Assembly: GCF_018100785.1 (NCBI RefSeq)
Contig: NZ_JAGJEC010000002.1
Location: 1,178,001 to 1,242,000 of the forward strand
Direction of reading: 5' to 3'
Length of the DNA: 64,000 bases
Source of the DNA: Maribacter sp. MMG018
GTDB taxonomy: Bacteria; Bacteroidota; Bacteroidia; Flavobacteriales; Flavobacteriaceae
The notes beneath the pieces are model-generated. The model did no database searches and was not told the DNA's origin. It worked only from the letters and a program-made list of their open reading frames with translations. Position numbers and translations under genes: made by a program. Positions 53,715 through 62,605 of the stretch are shown in pieces; position 1 is the stretch's first letter; each line of letters starts with the position of its first letter.

Positions 53715-53830
53715 TGCCCCAACTCGGGCTATCCGTACCTGTAAAGTTTACTACCTGCATTTGTAAGTACGCACCCAACCTAAAATTCCAGTGAATTTTT
53801 AAAGCCAAGCATGCACCAACATGTATATTA
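53715..53830 (-). other. Degenerate attC-like site 30 at array start
   Basis: R' GTTGGGGCA at 53715-53723 is intact and pairs 9 of 9 with 51935-51943, followed leftwise by GGATAGCCCGA. The interior keeps TGTAAGTACGCACCCAACCT of the medium class, but no R'' AAC+AA can be found at its right end, so the outer half has decayed or been replaced. Confidence 0.6.
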
Positions 53831-53852
53831 TTACAGGGTTACACTGGTTAAA

Positions 53853-53968
53853 CACCTACAAATTAACTATTTTTTTGAAAAGATCTCTTACAGAAAAGCG
53901 TAATCACCTAAGACATATTATTTATCCATAAGGCTTACTTAAATAAAGTATTCGATTCGGGTATATGA
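53853..53968. repeat. Repeat Y, copy 3
   Basis: AAATTAACTATTTTTTTGAA, then CAGAAAAGCGTAATCACC and ATTATTTATCCATAAGGC, matching copies 1 and 2 with a few changes; the outer part with the CTTTCTAT hairpin is missing. It marks the right end of the second array, as copy 2 marks the first. From 53969 to 54134 I see nothing else. Confidence 0.75.
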
Positions 53969-54134
53969 TGGGTAAGTGACAGAGTCCTGTATTCTATACT
54001 TTCAACTTATAGATAGAAGAACCACTTTTGATCTTAAAACAGCATTAAAAAGAAAGGTTACCCTAGGTTTTCGCTATTACCCCATTTTACCAATGCAACG
54101 TGGCATTCCTTCAGAATACGGGTCTTAAAAAACA

Positions 54135-54172
54135 AAATCCCGTCAAGAAAACTTGACGGGATTTATTTTTTC
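54135..54172. terminator. Terminator between array and tRNA
   Basis: AAATCCCGTCAAG / CTTGACGGGATTT with AAAA loop; T-rich run on the right and A-rich on the left, so it can act on either strand. It lies downstream of the tRNA gene in its direction of transcription. Confidence 0.8.
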
Positions 54173-54199
54173 AAGCTCAACCGAAGTGGCGCTTGATCG

Positions 54200-54284
54200 C
54201 GGAGGAAGAGGGATTCGAACCCCCGGAGGTGTGACCCTCAACAGTTTTCAAGACTGCCGCATTCGACCACTCTGCCATTCCTCC
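54200..54284 (-). tRNA. tRNA-Ser (UGA)
   Basis: 85 nt on the minus strand. Acceptor stem GGAGGAA/TTCCTCC, discriminator G, D-arm with GGCAGAGTGGT, anticodon loop CTTGAAA with anticodon TGA, a long variable arm (GTTGAGGGTCACACCTC) that identifies class II, and the T-loop GGTTCGAATCC. CCA is not encoded. Its 3' end faces the cassette array, as at many integration hot spots, but I find no repeat of the 3' end within the window. Confidence 0.95.
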
Positions 54285-54396
54285 TAAGCGGGTGCAAATA
54301 TAGAAAGCTTTTTCTTTCTATTAAAATCTTTTTTCCATAATTATTTTTAAAATCCATTTTTAGGCCGTGTTACCACCTTTTTTATAAATTGCCGGC

Positions 54397-55404
54397 ATGA
54401 AAAATCCGTTGGTCAGTATTCTCGTTCCGTATAAGAATACCGAAGCTTATTTACCTGCCTGTATTTCTTCCATTCTCGAACAGACCTATGATCAATGGGA
54501 AGTAATTGCCGTAAACGACCACTCTACCGACAACAGCCCCGAAGTAGTGGCCGAATTCTCAAAAAAGGACCATAGGATCACTCATATAAACAACCAAGGA
54601 AAAGGTATTATAGCGGCCTTGCGCACCGGTTTCGCCCACAGCAAGGGCCACTTTATTACCCGTATGGATTCTGATGATATTATGGCGCCCCACCGGTTAG
54701 ATCATATGGTAAATGCCTTACTAGAACATGGTACGGGCCATGTGGCCGTGGGCCAGGTATCCTATTTTTCAGATAGGGGTATCAGTAACGGTTATGACCG
54801 CTACGAAAAATGGTTGAACAAGCTTACCGCCCAAGGCACCAACTACAGCGAGATCTACAAAGAATGTGTGATCCCCTCCCCTTGCTGGATGACCTATAGA
54901 GAAGATTTTATAAAATGTGGCGGTTTTACGCCCGATAGGTACCCCGAAGATTACGACCTTACTTTTCGTTTTTACGAAAACCACCTTAAAATAATACCCT
55001 GCGACCAAGTATTGTTGTTATGGCGCGACTATGATACCCGAACCTCTAGAACAAGTGAACACTACGCCCAGAATTATTTTTTAGACATTAAACTGTTCTA
55101 TTTTTTAAAACTGGATCACGACCCCAATAAAACATTGGTGGTATGGGGCGCAGGTAACAAAGGAAAAAAAATTGCCCGAGAGCTATTAAATAATGACATC
55201 GATTTTTATTGGGTATGTGACAACCCCAAGAAAATAGGAAAAGATATATACGGTAAAGAAATGCTACCTTTTAAAATATTGGAAGAGCTACCCAACACAC
55301 AAAGCATTATAACGGTGGCCAATGAAGAGGCACAAAAAGAAATAAAAGATTATTTTAAGGATAGAAACATGCAACCCATGACCGACTATTTCTTCTTTTG
55401 TTAA
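54397..55404 (+). CDS. Family 2 glycosyltransferase with C-terminal nucleotide-binding-like domain
   Basis: 335 residues. GT-A fold opening VSILVPYKNTEAYLPACISS, with NDHSTDNS and the metal DSD of RMDSDD (about residue 92), and PEDYDLTFRFYE as acceptor-side motif. After residue 240 a Rossmann-type unit LVVWGAGNKGKKIARELL follows, like the PglD/sugar-epimerase N-terminus, making this a fusion. Probably transfers a sugar in surface polysaccharide synthesis. First gene after the tRNA. Confidence 0.88.
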   Translation: MKNPLVSILVPYKNTEAYLPACISSILEQTYDQWEVIAVNDHSTDNSPEVVAEFSKKDHRITHINNQGKGIIAALRTGFAHSKGHFITRMDSDDIMAPHRLDHMVNALLEHGTGHVAVGQVSYFSDRGISNGYDRYEKWLNKLTAQGTNYSEIYKECVIPSPCWMTYREDFIKCGGFTPDRYPEDYDLTFRFYENHLKIIPCDQVLLLWRDYDTRTSRTSEHYAQNYFLDIKLFYFLKLDHDPNKTLVVWGAGNKGKKIARELLNNDIDFYWVCDNPKKIGKDIYGKEMLPFKILEELPNTQSIITVANEEAQKEIKDYFKDRNMQPMTDYFFFC

Positions 55405-55469
55405 ATGCCCCGTTTTTAATTTTAACCAAAGAATAGAACTTTGGGCCGATCTTCTAATTACAAAATAAG

Positions 55470-55477
55470 TATCTTTG
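55470..55477 (+). promoter_or_regulatory. Bacteroidota -7 box
   Basis: TATCTTTG fits TAnnTTTG, 18 bases before the ATG at 55495. A TTTG at 55440-55443 is too far (26-base spacer) to be a standard -33 element. Confidence 0.45.
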
Positions 55478-55494
55478 ACTAATCAATAACAGGA

Positions 55495-57414
55495 ATGCAG
55501 TTTAAACATCCAGAAATTCTTTGGGCCCTTCTACTCCTCATCATTCCCATTATTGTTCACCTTTTTCAACTTCGCAGGTTTAAAAAAACGCCTTTTACGA
55601 ACGTAAAATTGCTTAAAAAGGTAGTTTCTGAATCACGAAAGAGCAGCTCGCTAAAAAAATGGTTGATCCTACTTTGTAGATTAGGGCTATTTGCCGCATT
55701 GATCGTCGCTTTTGCACAACCCTTTAGTGCCAACAACGAAGCGCTGAAACCACAAGAGACCGTTTTTTACATTGACAATTCCTTTAGTTTACAGGCAAAG
55801 ACACCGAACGGTACCTTGCTACAGAACACCATTCAAGATTTTATAAAAGAAACCCCTGAGAACAGTACATTCTCTCTATTTACAAATGATAGGGTGTTCG
55901 AAAATGTAGCCATCAAAGATATTAGAAACGACCTTATAGACCTTGCACCAAGTGTAGGGCACTTACAATTGGATCAAATTATATTAAGGGCCAATAGTTT
56001 GTTTTCTAACCGAAAAGAGACATTGAAAAAAACGATTCTCATCTCCGATTTTCAAACATCGATGGGACCCTTACCTACCGATTCGCTGCCATCGGATCTT
56101 TATTTTATTAAATCACCGACGCAAGATATTACGAACATCTCCATTGATTCTGTTTTCATTTCAAAATCGAACAATGAGATTATAGAGCTTACCTCTTTGC
56201 TGTCGTCCAATAAAAGTATGGATGCCACCCCGGTTTCGCTGTACAACGGCGACAAACTTATTGCCAAGACCGCCGCAACATTCGATACCGACAAAAAGGC
56301 CGCCGTTACTTTTTCGGTGCCGGCCGGCGAGGCGATCTTGGGCAGGATCGTCATCTCCGACACAGGGCTTTTGTACGACAACCAGTTTTACTTTAACCTT
56401 AATACGGTAGCAAAAATAAAGGTACTGGCCATTTCAAATGCCGAGGCGGAATACCTGCAACGGATCTATACCGAAGACGAATTTGATTTTACGAATACCG
56501 ACCTGGCCAATTTAAACTATGGCAGCCTTGAAGATTATAACCTGATCGTTCTGAACGAATTGGAACAAATTCCGACCGGATTGTCGACCGTACTGAACAC
56601 CTTTACAAAAAATGGGGGCAGTATCGTCATTATTCCCGCAACAGAGATCCAAGTAGATTCATACAACCAACTGTGCTCCACTTATTTTAATACGACCTAC
56701 ACAAAAAAAATAGAGCAGCCGGTGGCCATCTCCGAAATTGCCTTTGACCATAACATCTATACCGATGTTTTTGAAAGAAACGTTGCCAATTTTCAATACC
56801 CAAAGGTGAACGGTTATTATGGTTTACAAACCAATGCACAAATAGCCCTTGCACTACAGAACAAGGCTCCGTTTTTAGCGGGCAACGATAACGTTTACTT
56901 TTTTAGCGCCGCTATATCGGACGACAACGCCAACTTTAAAAACTCGCCGTTGATCGTACCTACCTTTTACAATATTGCCAAAAGCAGTTTAAAACTGCCG
57001 TCTCTATACACCACCTTGGGCGAATACACCGAGTTGGAAATACCCATATCACTATCAAAGGACAACATACTTACCGTTGTTAAAGACGACTATGAGTTTA
57101 TTCCCCAACAAAGGTCCTTACCAAAAAAAGTACGGCTTATTTTTGAGGAAAACCCCACCACCGACGGTATTTTCGAAATACGGGACAACGGCCAAAGTTT
57201 ACAGAACATTAGTTTTAACTATAACAGAACAGAAAGTCGTTTGTCATATTTAAATCTAGAAAACCAAGAGAACATCAACTATTACGACACTATTCTCAAT
57301 TTCTTTGAGGATACGCAAAAAACAAATCGCATCAACGAATTTTGGAAATGGTTTGCTATTTTAGCGCTGGTATTTGTAGTGTTAGAAACCATACTCCAAA
57401 GACTATTAAAATAA
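55495..57414 (+). CDS. BatA N-terminal domain membrane protein
   Basis: 639 residues. The N-terminal double membrane segment (HPEILWALLLLIIPIIVHLF and LKKWLILLCRLGLFAALIVA, with LRRFKKTPFTNV between) is the BatA/TIGR02226 signature. A vWA-like region follows (TVFYIDNSFSLQ..., near 88) and a C-terminal helix (613-635) anchors it. In Bacteroidota such proteins sit with Bat operons of unknown job; here it is 8 bases upstream of the dihydroorotase-like gene. Confidence 0.85.
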   Translation: MQFKHPEILWALLLLIIPIIVHLFQLRRFKKTPFTNVKLLKKVVSESRKSSSLKKWLILLCRLGLFAALIVAFAQPFSANNEALKPQETVFYIDNSFSLQAKTPNGTLLQNTIQDFIKETPENSTFSLFTNDRVFENVAIKDIRNDLIDLAPSVGHLQLDQIILRANSLFSNRKETLKKTILISDFQTSMGPLPTDSLPSDLYFIKSPTQDITNISIDSVFISKSNNEIIELTSLLSSNKSMDATPVSLYNGDKLIAKTAATFDTDKKAAVTFSVPAGEAILGRIVISDTGLLYDNQFYFNLNTVAKIKVLAISNAEAEYLQRIYTEDEFDFTNTDLANLNYGSLEDYNLIVLNELEQIPTGLSTVLNTFTKNGGSIVIIPATEIQVDSYNQLCSTYFNTTYTKKIEQPVAISEIAFDHNIYTDVFERNVANFQYPKVNGYYGLQTNAQIALALQNKAPFLAGNDNVYFFSAAISDDNANFKNSPLIVPTFYNIAKSSLKLPSLYTTLGEYTELEIPISLSKDNILTVVKDDYEFIPQQRSLPKKVRLIFEENPTTDGIFEIRDNGQSLQNISFNYNRTESRLSYLNLENQENINYYDTILNFFEDTQKTNRINEFWKWFAILALVFVVLETILQRLLK

Positions 57415-57421
57415 CCCTTAA

Positions 57422-58681
57422 ATGAACGTACTCTTAAAATCGGTCAAGATAGTAAATGCTGAATCGAAAGAATTTCATCTAAAGAAAAGAGATATTTTAA
57501 TTAAAAACGGAGTGATAGAAAAGATTGCTCCCAGCATTGAACCTCCCAGCAAAACAAAGGTTTTAAGTCACAAGAACATGCATGTTTCGGTAGGTTGGTT
57601 AGATACCGGGGTAAGTTTTGGCGAACCCGGATACGAAGAAAGGGAAACGATAACCAATGGACTTAAAACTGCGGCAAGTAGCGGTTTTACAGATGTGATA
57701 CTGAACCCCAACAGTTTTCCGTTGCCCGACAGTAGTTCTGATATCGTATTCTTTAAAAATGCGGCCAAAGACCATTTGACCGATCTGCACCCACTCGGAA
57801 ACCTTACCACCAACGGAAAGGGCGAGGACCTAGCGGAGCTTTTTGATATGAAAAATGCAGGTGCGGTCGGGTTTTACGATTTTAAACACGCCATCGCCAA
57901 CCCGAACCTTTTAAAGATCGCCCTACAATACGCACAAAATTTTGATGCCATCGTTTTCTCTTTTCCCTTGGACCAGCATATCGCGGGAAAAGGTATCGTA
58001 AACGAAGGTATTGTTAGCACACGCCTTGGTCTAAAGGGTATACCCGCCATGGCAGAAGAGCTGCAGGTGGCTAGAGACCTTTTTATTTTAGAGTATACCG
58101 GCGGTAAACTGCATATACCCACCATTAGCACGGCACATTCGGTAAAACTGATCGCCGCGGCCAAAAAGAAAGGCTTAAACGTGACCTGTAGTGTGGCGGT
58201 CCATAACTTATTTTTTACCGATAAGGTTCTAGAAGAATTTGAGACCGATTATAAGGTGCTTCCCCCTTTAAGAACCAATGCCGACACAAAAGAATTAATA
58301 AAAGGTGTTAAAAACGGCACCATCGATTTTGTAACCTCCGATCATATACCATTAAACATTGAAAGGAAGAACGTAGAGTTCGACAATGCCGATTATGGCA
58401 CCATTGGCCTAGAAAGCAGTTACGGGGTCTTGAACCAAATATTCGATACTGAAGAGACCATTGAAATATTGACCCGTGGAAGGGAACATTTCGGATTGGA
58501 GATTCCAGAATTAAAAGAAGGGGCGAAAGCAAACCTGAGCCTTTTTGAACCGGAAGCAACTTATAATTTTACTACCGAACATATTTTGAGCAGTTCTAAA
58601 AACGCTCTTTTTATAAACCAGCAATTAAAAGGAAAAGTGTTGGGAACACTCGCCAACAATAAAATGGCCGTAAACTTTTAA
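57422..58681 (+). CDS. Dihydroorotase-family protein lacking metal ligands
   Basis: 419 residues of amidohydrolase/dihydroorotase layout (VLLKSVKIVN...DILIKNGVIEKI; C-terminal NLSLFEP). The metal motif DxHxHxR before EPGYE is replaced by DTGVSFG (61-67), the lysine stretch is GAVGFYDF and the third His motif is CSVAVHN. With HxH gone it should not bind the usual zinc pair, so a pseudo-DHOase is likely, perhaps structural for aspartate transcarbamylase. Between the BatA-like and DUF4870 genes, all closely spaced. Confidence 0.85.
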   Translation: MNVLLKSVKIVNAESKEFHLKKRDILIKNGVIEKIAPSIEPPSKTKVLSHKNMHVSVGWLDTGVSFGEPGYEERETITNGLKTAASSGFTDVILNPNSFPLPDSSSDIVFFKNAAKDHLTDLHPLGNLTTNGKGEDLAELFDMKNAGAVGFYDFKHAIANPNLLKIALQYAQNFDAIVFSFPLDQHIAGKGIVNEGIVSTRLGLKGIPAMAEELQVARDLFILEYTGGKLHIPTISTAHSVKLIAAAKKKGLNVTCSVAVHNLFFTDKVLEEFETDYKVLPPLRTNADTKELIKGVKNGTIDFVTSDHIPLNIERKNVEFDNADYGTIGLESSYGVLNQIFDTEETIEILTRGREHFGLEIPELKEGAKANLSLFEPEATYNFTTEHILSSSKNALFINQQLKGKVLGTLANNKMAVNF

Positions 58682-58683
58682 CT

Positions 58684-59013
58684 ATGGAAACAAACCAAAA
58701 AATTCCAGGAAAGACCACGGGCATCATCGCCTACCTTACCATTGTAGGGGCCATTATCGCCATAACGATGAACGTTGAACCAAAGCACGATTTTGCACGT
58801 TTTCACACACGCCAGGCATTTGGCATCCACTTATTGTTTCATGCCTTTGCCCTGTTTTCAAGTGTGTGGTACAACCAATACGGACTTTACGGATTATACC
58901 TGTGTTACATTGTACTTTGGGTATACGGCTTCATTGGCGCCCTCAACAATAAAAAACAATTAGTACCTATAGTCGGACCCTATTTTCAGAAGTGGTTCAC
59001 CTTTATACAATAA
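58684..59013 (+). CDS. DUF4870-like small membrane protein
   Basis: 109 residues with three to four membrane segments. GKTTGIIAYLTIVGAIIAITMN, KHDFARFHTRQAFGIHLLF and YIVLWVYGFIGALNNKK follow the Tic20-like/DUF4870 pattern (RFHxxQA). Inner membrane, function unknown. It lies 2 bases after the dihydroorotase-like gene and 6 before the esterase gene, so in the same operon. Confidence 0.85.
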   Translation: METNQKIPGKTTGIIAYLTIVGAIIAITMNVEPKHDFARFHTRQAFGIHLLFHAFALFSSVWYNQYGLYGLYLCYIVLWVYGFIGALNNKKQLVPIVGPYFQKWFTFIQ

Positions 59014-59019
59014 TATATT

Positions 59020-59679
59020 ATGACTACCGCTCCCCTATCTTTAGAACACCTTATAAGACCCTCATCATCGACCCAAGAAAAGGCTCCCGTGCTTTTTATG
59101 CTGCACGGTTACGGCAGTAACGAGGAAGACCTATTTTCTTTTGCTTCAGAACTACCGGCAGACCTATGTATTATATCGGTTAGGGCACCATATGCGCTTC
59201 AACCCTTTGGTCATGCATGGTATGCCATAAATTTTGATAATGAAAAAGGCAAGTGGAGCGACGATGAACAGGCGATAGAATCTAGGGAAAGGATCGTAAA
59301 ATTTATAGACGAGGCCTGTGAGGCCTATTCGTTGGACAAAAACAATGTAAGCCTTTTAGGGTTTAGCCAAGGTACTATCCTCAGCTATTCCATAGCCCTG
59401 TCGTACCCAGAAAAGATAAAAAGGGTCATTGCGCTAAGTGGTTATATCAACGAGAATATCTTGGCCGAAAACTACCGGAACAACAACTTTGAACAATTAA
59501 AGATTTACACCTCCCATGGTCAGGTAGATCAAGTGATCCCGATTGAATGGGCACAAAGAACCCCGGCATTTCTAGATAAACTTGGTGTAGAAAACGTATT
59601 TGAAGAATTCCCTACAGGCCATGGGGTATCGCCACAAAACTTCCATTCCTTTAAAAAATGGATGATAGCGAATTCTTAA
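59020..59679 (+). CDS. Phospholipase/carboxylesterase-family hydrolase
   Basis: 219 residues of the PF02230 alpha/beta hydrolase group. Oxyanion HGYGSNEEDL, nucleophile Ser116 in LLGFSQG, Asp in HGQVDQVIPIEWA and His in PTGHGVSPQ. Cytoplasmic carboxylesterase, substrate broad. Overlaps the stop of the convergent gene 59676 by 4 bases. Last gene of the rightward operon that starts at 55495. Confidence 0.9.
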   Translation: MTTAPLSLEHLIRPSSSTQEKAPVLFMLHGYGSNEEDLFSFASELPADLCIISVRAPYALQPFGHAWYAINFDNEKGKWSDDEQAIESRERIVKFIDEACEAYSLDKNNVSLLGFSQGTILSYSIALSYPEKIKRVIALSGYINENILAENYRNNNFEQLKIYTSHGQVDQVIPIEWAQRTPAFLDKLGVENVFEEFPTGHGVSPQNFHSFKKWMIANS

Positions 59680-60170
59680 TTGTTTCTGGTATACAACAGA
59701 TGGTCGACTAACGTAAAATCTACGCCCAAATCATCTTTTAGTTCGTACTTGATCAGTAATTCGCCCCAATATTTACCATCTGAAAAATCGGTCAGGATCC
59801 ACTTATGGTTCAACACCTTGATCTTGTTGATCTTAAAATCGTTCTGCATTCCCTCGTAGGGCACCAAAGGGTTATCACCTTCAGACTCATTGGTCTCCAA
59901 CAATTTATCGGAAATATATCTCGACGGGTTTTCTAAATCTAGATGCTCATAGTACGCCAAGGCATCATCATTATTTTCTAAAGAAAAGTATTGCATTTCC
60001 AATACACTGAGTTCTGCCTGTTGCAGCGAATCCTTTAAATTTTCCACCTTGGTTTCCAAGGCCTGGATCCTGGCATCACTTGCCGCTGTCATTTTATTGG
60101 AACTGACAAACAGATAAAGGCATATTAAAGCCGTGAAAATAAATAAGTACAGATATATTTTATTCTTCAT
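59676..60170 (-). CDS. Membrane-anchored coiled-coil protein
   Basis: 164 residues. One N-terminal membrane helix (about 5-23), a heptad-rich coiled coil (about 30-70, ALETKVENLKDSLQQAELSVLE) and a beta-rich end (KILNHKWILTDFSDGKYWGELLIKYEL). Conserved-looking flavobacterial hypothetical. It follows the MBL-fold gene by 3 bases on the same strand. Confidence 0.75.
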   Translation of the reverse strand: MKNKIYLYLFIFTALICLYLFVSSNKMTAASDARIQALETKVENLKDSLQQAELSVLEMQYFSLENNDDALAYYEHLDLENPSRYISDKLLETNESEGDNPLVPYEGMQNDFKINKIKVLNHKWILTDFSDGKYWGELLIKYELKDDLGVDFTLVDHLLYTRNN

Positions 60171-60173
60171 AAT

Positions 60174-60950
60174 TTAAATTTGTATGCTAAGATTATCATA
60201 GGCCAAATGTACATTATCTGGCAAACTTTGTTCTACTTCTTCATGAAAGCCCAATAAATGGCTTATATGGGTAAAATATGTTTTTTCAGGTTTTACCTTG
60301 TTCGCAAAATCCAGGGCTTCCTCCAAATTAAAATGTGAGTGGTGGGGCTCTATCCTTAAAGCGTTTACGACCAAGACCTTGGTGCCCTTTATTTTTTCCA
60401 ACTCTTCATCTTCCATAGATTTTACGTCCGTTAAATAGGTGAAATCACCTATTCTATACCCTAAAACCTTTAACCTATTGTGCATTGCCTCTATTGGCAC
60501 GACCGTTTTACCGCCCAACTCCATAACCATATCCTTATCCACATAATTAATGGCCACGGCGGGCGCTCCGGGATAACGGTTCTTTGTTTCAAAGATATAA
60601 TCGAATCTTTTCTTTAACGACTTCACTACCCTTTTATGCGCATAGATAGGAATGTCGCCCTGCCTAAAAAAAAACGGGCGTATATCGTCTATACCGGCCG
60701 TATGATCCGAATGCTCGTGGGTAAAAAGAATACCATCCAATCTGTTCACCTTGTTCGTCAACATCTGTTGGCGAAAATCGGGCCCACAATCTATAACATA
60801 GTTGTAATCGCCCCAAGACAACAGAACCGATACCCTTAAACGTTTGTCTTTAGAATCGGTACTTAAGCAAACAGGGTGATCACTTCCAATAATCGGAATG
60901 CCTTGCGACGTGCCCGTACCTAAAAATGTTACCTTAAAATCTCGCTTCAT
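60174..60950 (-). CDS. MBL-fold metallohydrolase (PhnP-like)
   Basis: 258 residues. TFLGTGTSQGIPIIG at the start and FTHEHSDHTAGIDDIRPF (His78, His80, Asp82, His83) with later Asp and His (LTDVKS, AMHNRLK, THISH) form the two-metal site of the beta-lactamase fold. Closest in pattern to PhnP and RNase Z-like phosphodiesterases; the exact cyclic or nucleotide substrate is unknown. Cytoplasmic. Confidence 0.88.
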   Translation of the reverse strand: MKRDFKVTFLGTGTSQGIPIIGSDHPVCLSTDSKDKRLRVSVLLSWGDYNYVIDCGPDFRQQMLTNKVNRLDGILFTHEHSDHTAGIDDIRPFFFRQGDIPIYAHKRVVKSLKKRFDYIFETKNRYPGAPAVAINYVDKDMVMELGGKTVVPIEAMHNRLKVLGYRIGDFTYLTDVKSMEDEELEKIKGTKVLVVNALRIEPHHSHFNLEEALDFANKVKPEKTYFTHISHLLGFHEEVEQSLPDNVHLAYDNLSIQI

Positions 60951-61090
60951 TGCCCCAAATTTAATTCTTATTCCTTAAAAATTAGTGCGATTATTTAGAA
61001 GATAGATGGGAATGGTTGGTTTAAATAAACGATTAACGAAACTTATAGTATTTTTTTGTCCGTAATGCCCGTAAGATAACCCATTCTTTA

Positions 61091-61098
61091 TAACTTTG
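61091..61098 (+). promoter_or_regulatory. Bacteroidota -7 box
   Basis: TAACTTTG matches TAnnTTTG, 20 bases before the ATG at 61118. No -33 TTTG at standard spacing. Confidence 0.45.
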
Positions 61099-61117
61099 CT
61101 CTAAACAACAATTTATA

Positions 61118-62578
61118 ATGGCTTCAATTTTAAAGAGAGAAAGTGTCTTTGAGAATATCCCTTCGATTAAAGCTAAAACTTTAAGAATAAACTTAAATCC
61201 CGATATCTACGGAACATTTGCAGAGATCGGAGCGGGACAGGAAACAGCGCGACATTTCTTTAGATCTGGAGGTGCCTCCGGTACCATTGCGAAGGCCATG
61301 AGTGCCTACGACAAAGATTTTAGTGATGCCATATATGGTATCGAAAATGATGGAAGATACGTTTCACAAGCTCGTTTAAAGACTATGCTGCAGTACGAAA
61401 TGCAGTTGATGGAAGAACGTATCAGTAAAAAAAAGCATCCGGAAAGGGTCTTTTTCTCTTATGCCAATACCGTAGCTACCATTGATTTTTCTAAACGATA
61501 CAAAGGTCATGGATGGGTAGGAATACGTTATCAACTGGATCCGGACCAAAAAGAATACGACGAAATTGTACTGCACATTCGTTTTAAACAGAACGAAGCC
61601 AGACTACAGCAAGAAACATTGGGTATTCTTGGTGTAAACCTAATTTACGGTGCTTTCTACAAATATCACAAGCCCAAAAAGATGCTTAAATATTTGTACG
61701 ACCATATTGACAAGGATACCTTGGAAATTGATATGATCAATTTCTCTGGCCCTAACTTTAAAGAGGTGGACAACAGGTTGATGAGCCTTCAGTTGATTAA
61801 AAATGACATGACCGATGCGGTGATGTTCGGCCCTGACGGAAACAACCTTTTACCAGCCTCTGTGCTCTACAAGAAAAATATCTTGGCCATGCGTGGTAGT
61901 TTTAGACCTGTTACCAAGGTGAACAGCGACATGTTTCACAAGTCGTACGATATTTTTATACGAGACCCGCAAGTAGAAGAAAAAAATACTATCGTAATAT
62001 TTGAGATAACCCTATCTAACCTAAAAGCGTCTGGAGAAATAGATGAGGAAGATTTTATGGGCAGGGCCGAACTTTTATGCTCCCTTGGGCACTCTGTAAT
62101 GATTTCAAAATTTCAAGAGTATTACCGATTGGTAGAGTACTTTAACAACTATACAAAAAACAGGATCGGCCTTACTATGGGGGTCAATAATTTGGTGGAT
62201 ATTTTTGACGAAAAATACTATCGCCATCTAAGCGGTGGTATTCTCGAAGCCTTTGGTAAACTCTTTTTCAAAGACCTTCAGGTATATCTTTACCCAATGA
62301 AGAACCCTGATACAGGGCAGATCATGACCAGTAACAACATAAAGGTACACCCAAGAATGAAAGAGCTTTACAAGTTCTTTAAGTACAATGGCAAAGTAAT
62401 GGACATTATAGATTACGAGCCAGAGATCATGCATATTTTCTCTAGGGATGTATTAAAGAAAATTATGAACGGTGAAGATGGTTGGGAAGAAATGCTACCT
62501 GAAGGTATTGCAGAGATCATAAAAGAAAAGAAGCTGTTCACTAAAAAGGAACTGGCACCAAAAGAAGAAGATAAATAA
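61118..62578 (+). CDS. Conserved cytoplasmic protein, unknown function
   Basis: 486 residues, no signal peptide or membrane segment. Opens with IPSIKAKTLRINLNPDIYGT followed by FAEIGAGQETARHFFRSGGAS, a striking conserved-looking block, then alternating alpha/beta. I believe it is widespread in Bacteroidota but cannot give a reaction. Monocistronic, with its own -7 box and a strong terminator after it. Confidence 0.8.
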   Translation: MASILKRESVFENIPSIKAKTLRINLNPDIYGTFAEIGAGQETARHFFRSGGASGTIAKAMSAYDKDFSDAIYGIENDGRYVSQARLKTMLQYEMQLMEERISKKKHPERVFFSYANTVATIDFSKRYKGHGWVGIRYQLDPDQKEYDEIVLHIRFKQNEARLQQETLGILGVNLIYGAFYKYHKPKKMLKYLYDHIDKDTLEIDMINFSGPNFKEVDNRLMSLQLIKNDMTDAVMFGPDGNNLLPASVLYKKNILAMRGSFRPVTKVNSDMFHKSYDIFIRDPQVEEKNTIVIFEITLSNLKASGEIDEEDFMGRAELLCSLGHSVMISKFQEYYRLVEYFNNYTKNRIGLTMGVNNLVDIFDEKYYRHLSGGILEAFGKLFFKDLQVYLYPMKNPDTGQIMTSNNIKVHPRMKELYKFFKYNGKVMDIIDYEPEIMHIFSRDVLKKIMNGEDGWEEMLPEGIAEIIKEKKLFTKKELAPKEEDK

Positions 62579-62580
62579 AA

Positions 62581-62603
62581 AAAAGCCCCTGACAGGGGCT
62601 TTT
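62581..62603. terminator. Bidirectional terminator
   Basis: AAAAGCCCCTG / CAGGGGCTTTT with flanking A and T runs, serving the convergent genes at 61118 and 62606. Confidence 0.85.
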
Positions 62604-62605
62604 TT

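Noticed and set aside
1006-53723. Array read as CRISPR or as simple MITE-like repeats
   Set aside because: Spacing is by whole genes, not uniform spacers, and the outer bases differ from site to site while matching across each gene, which MITEs or CRISPR repeats would not do.
54200-54284. Attachment-site duplication of the tRNA 3' end
   Set aside because: No second copy of the T-arm/acceptor sequence was seen near either array end.
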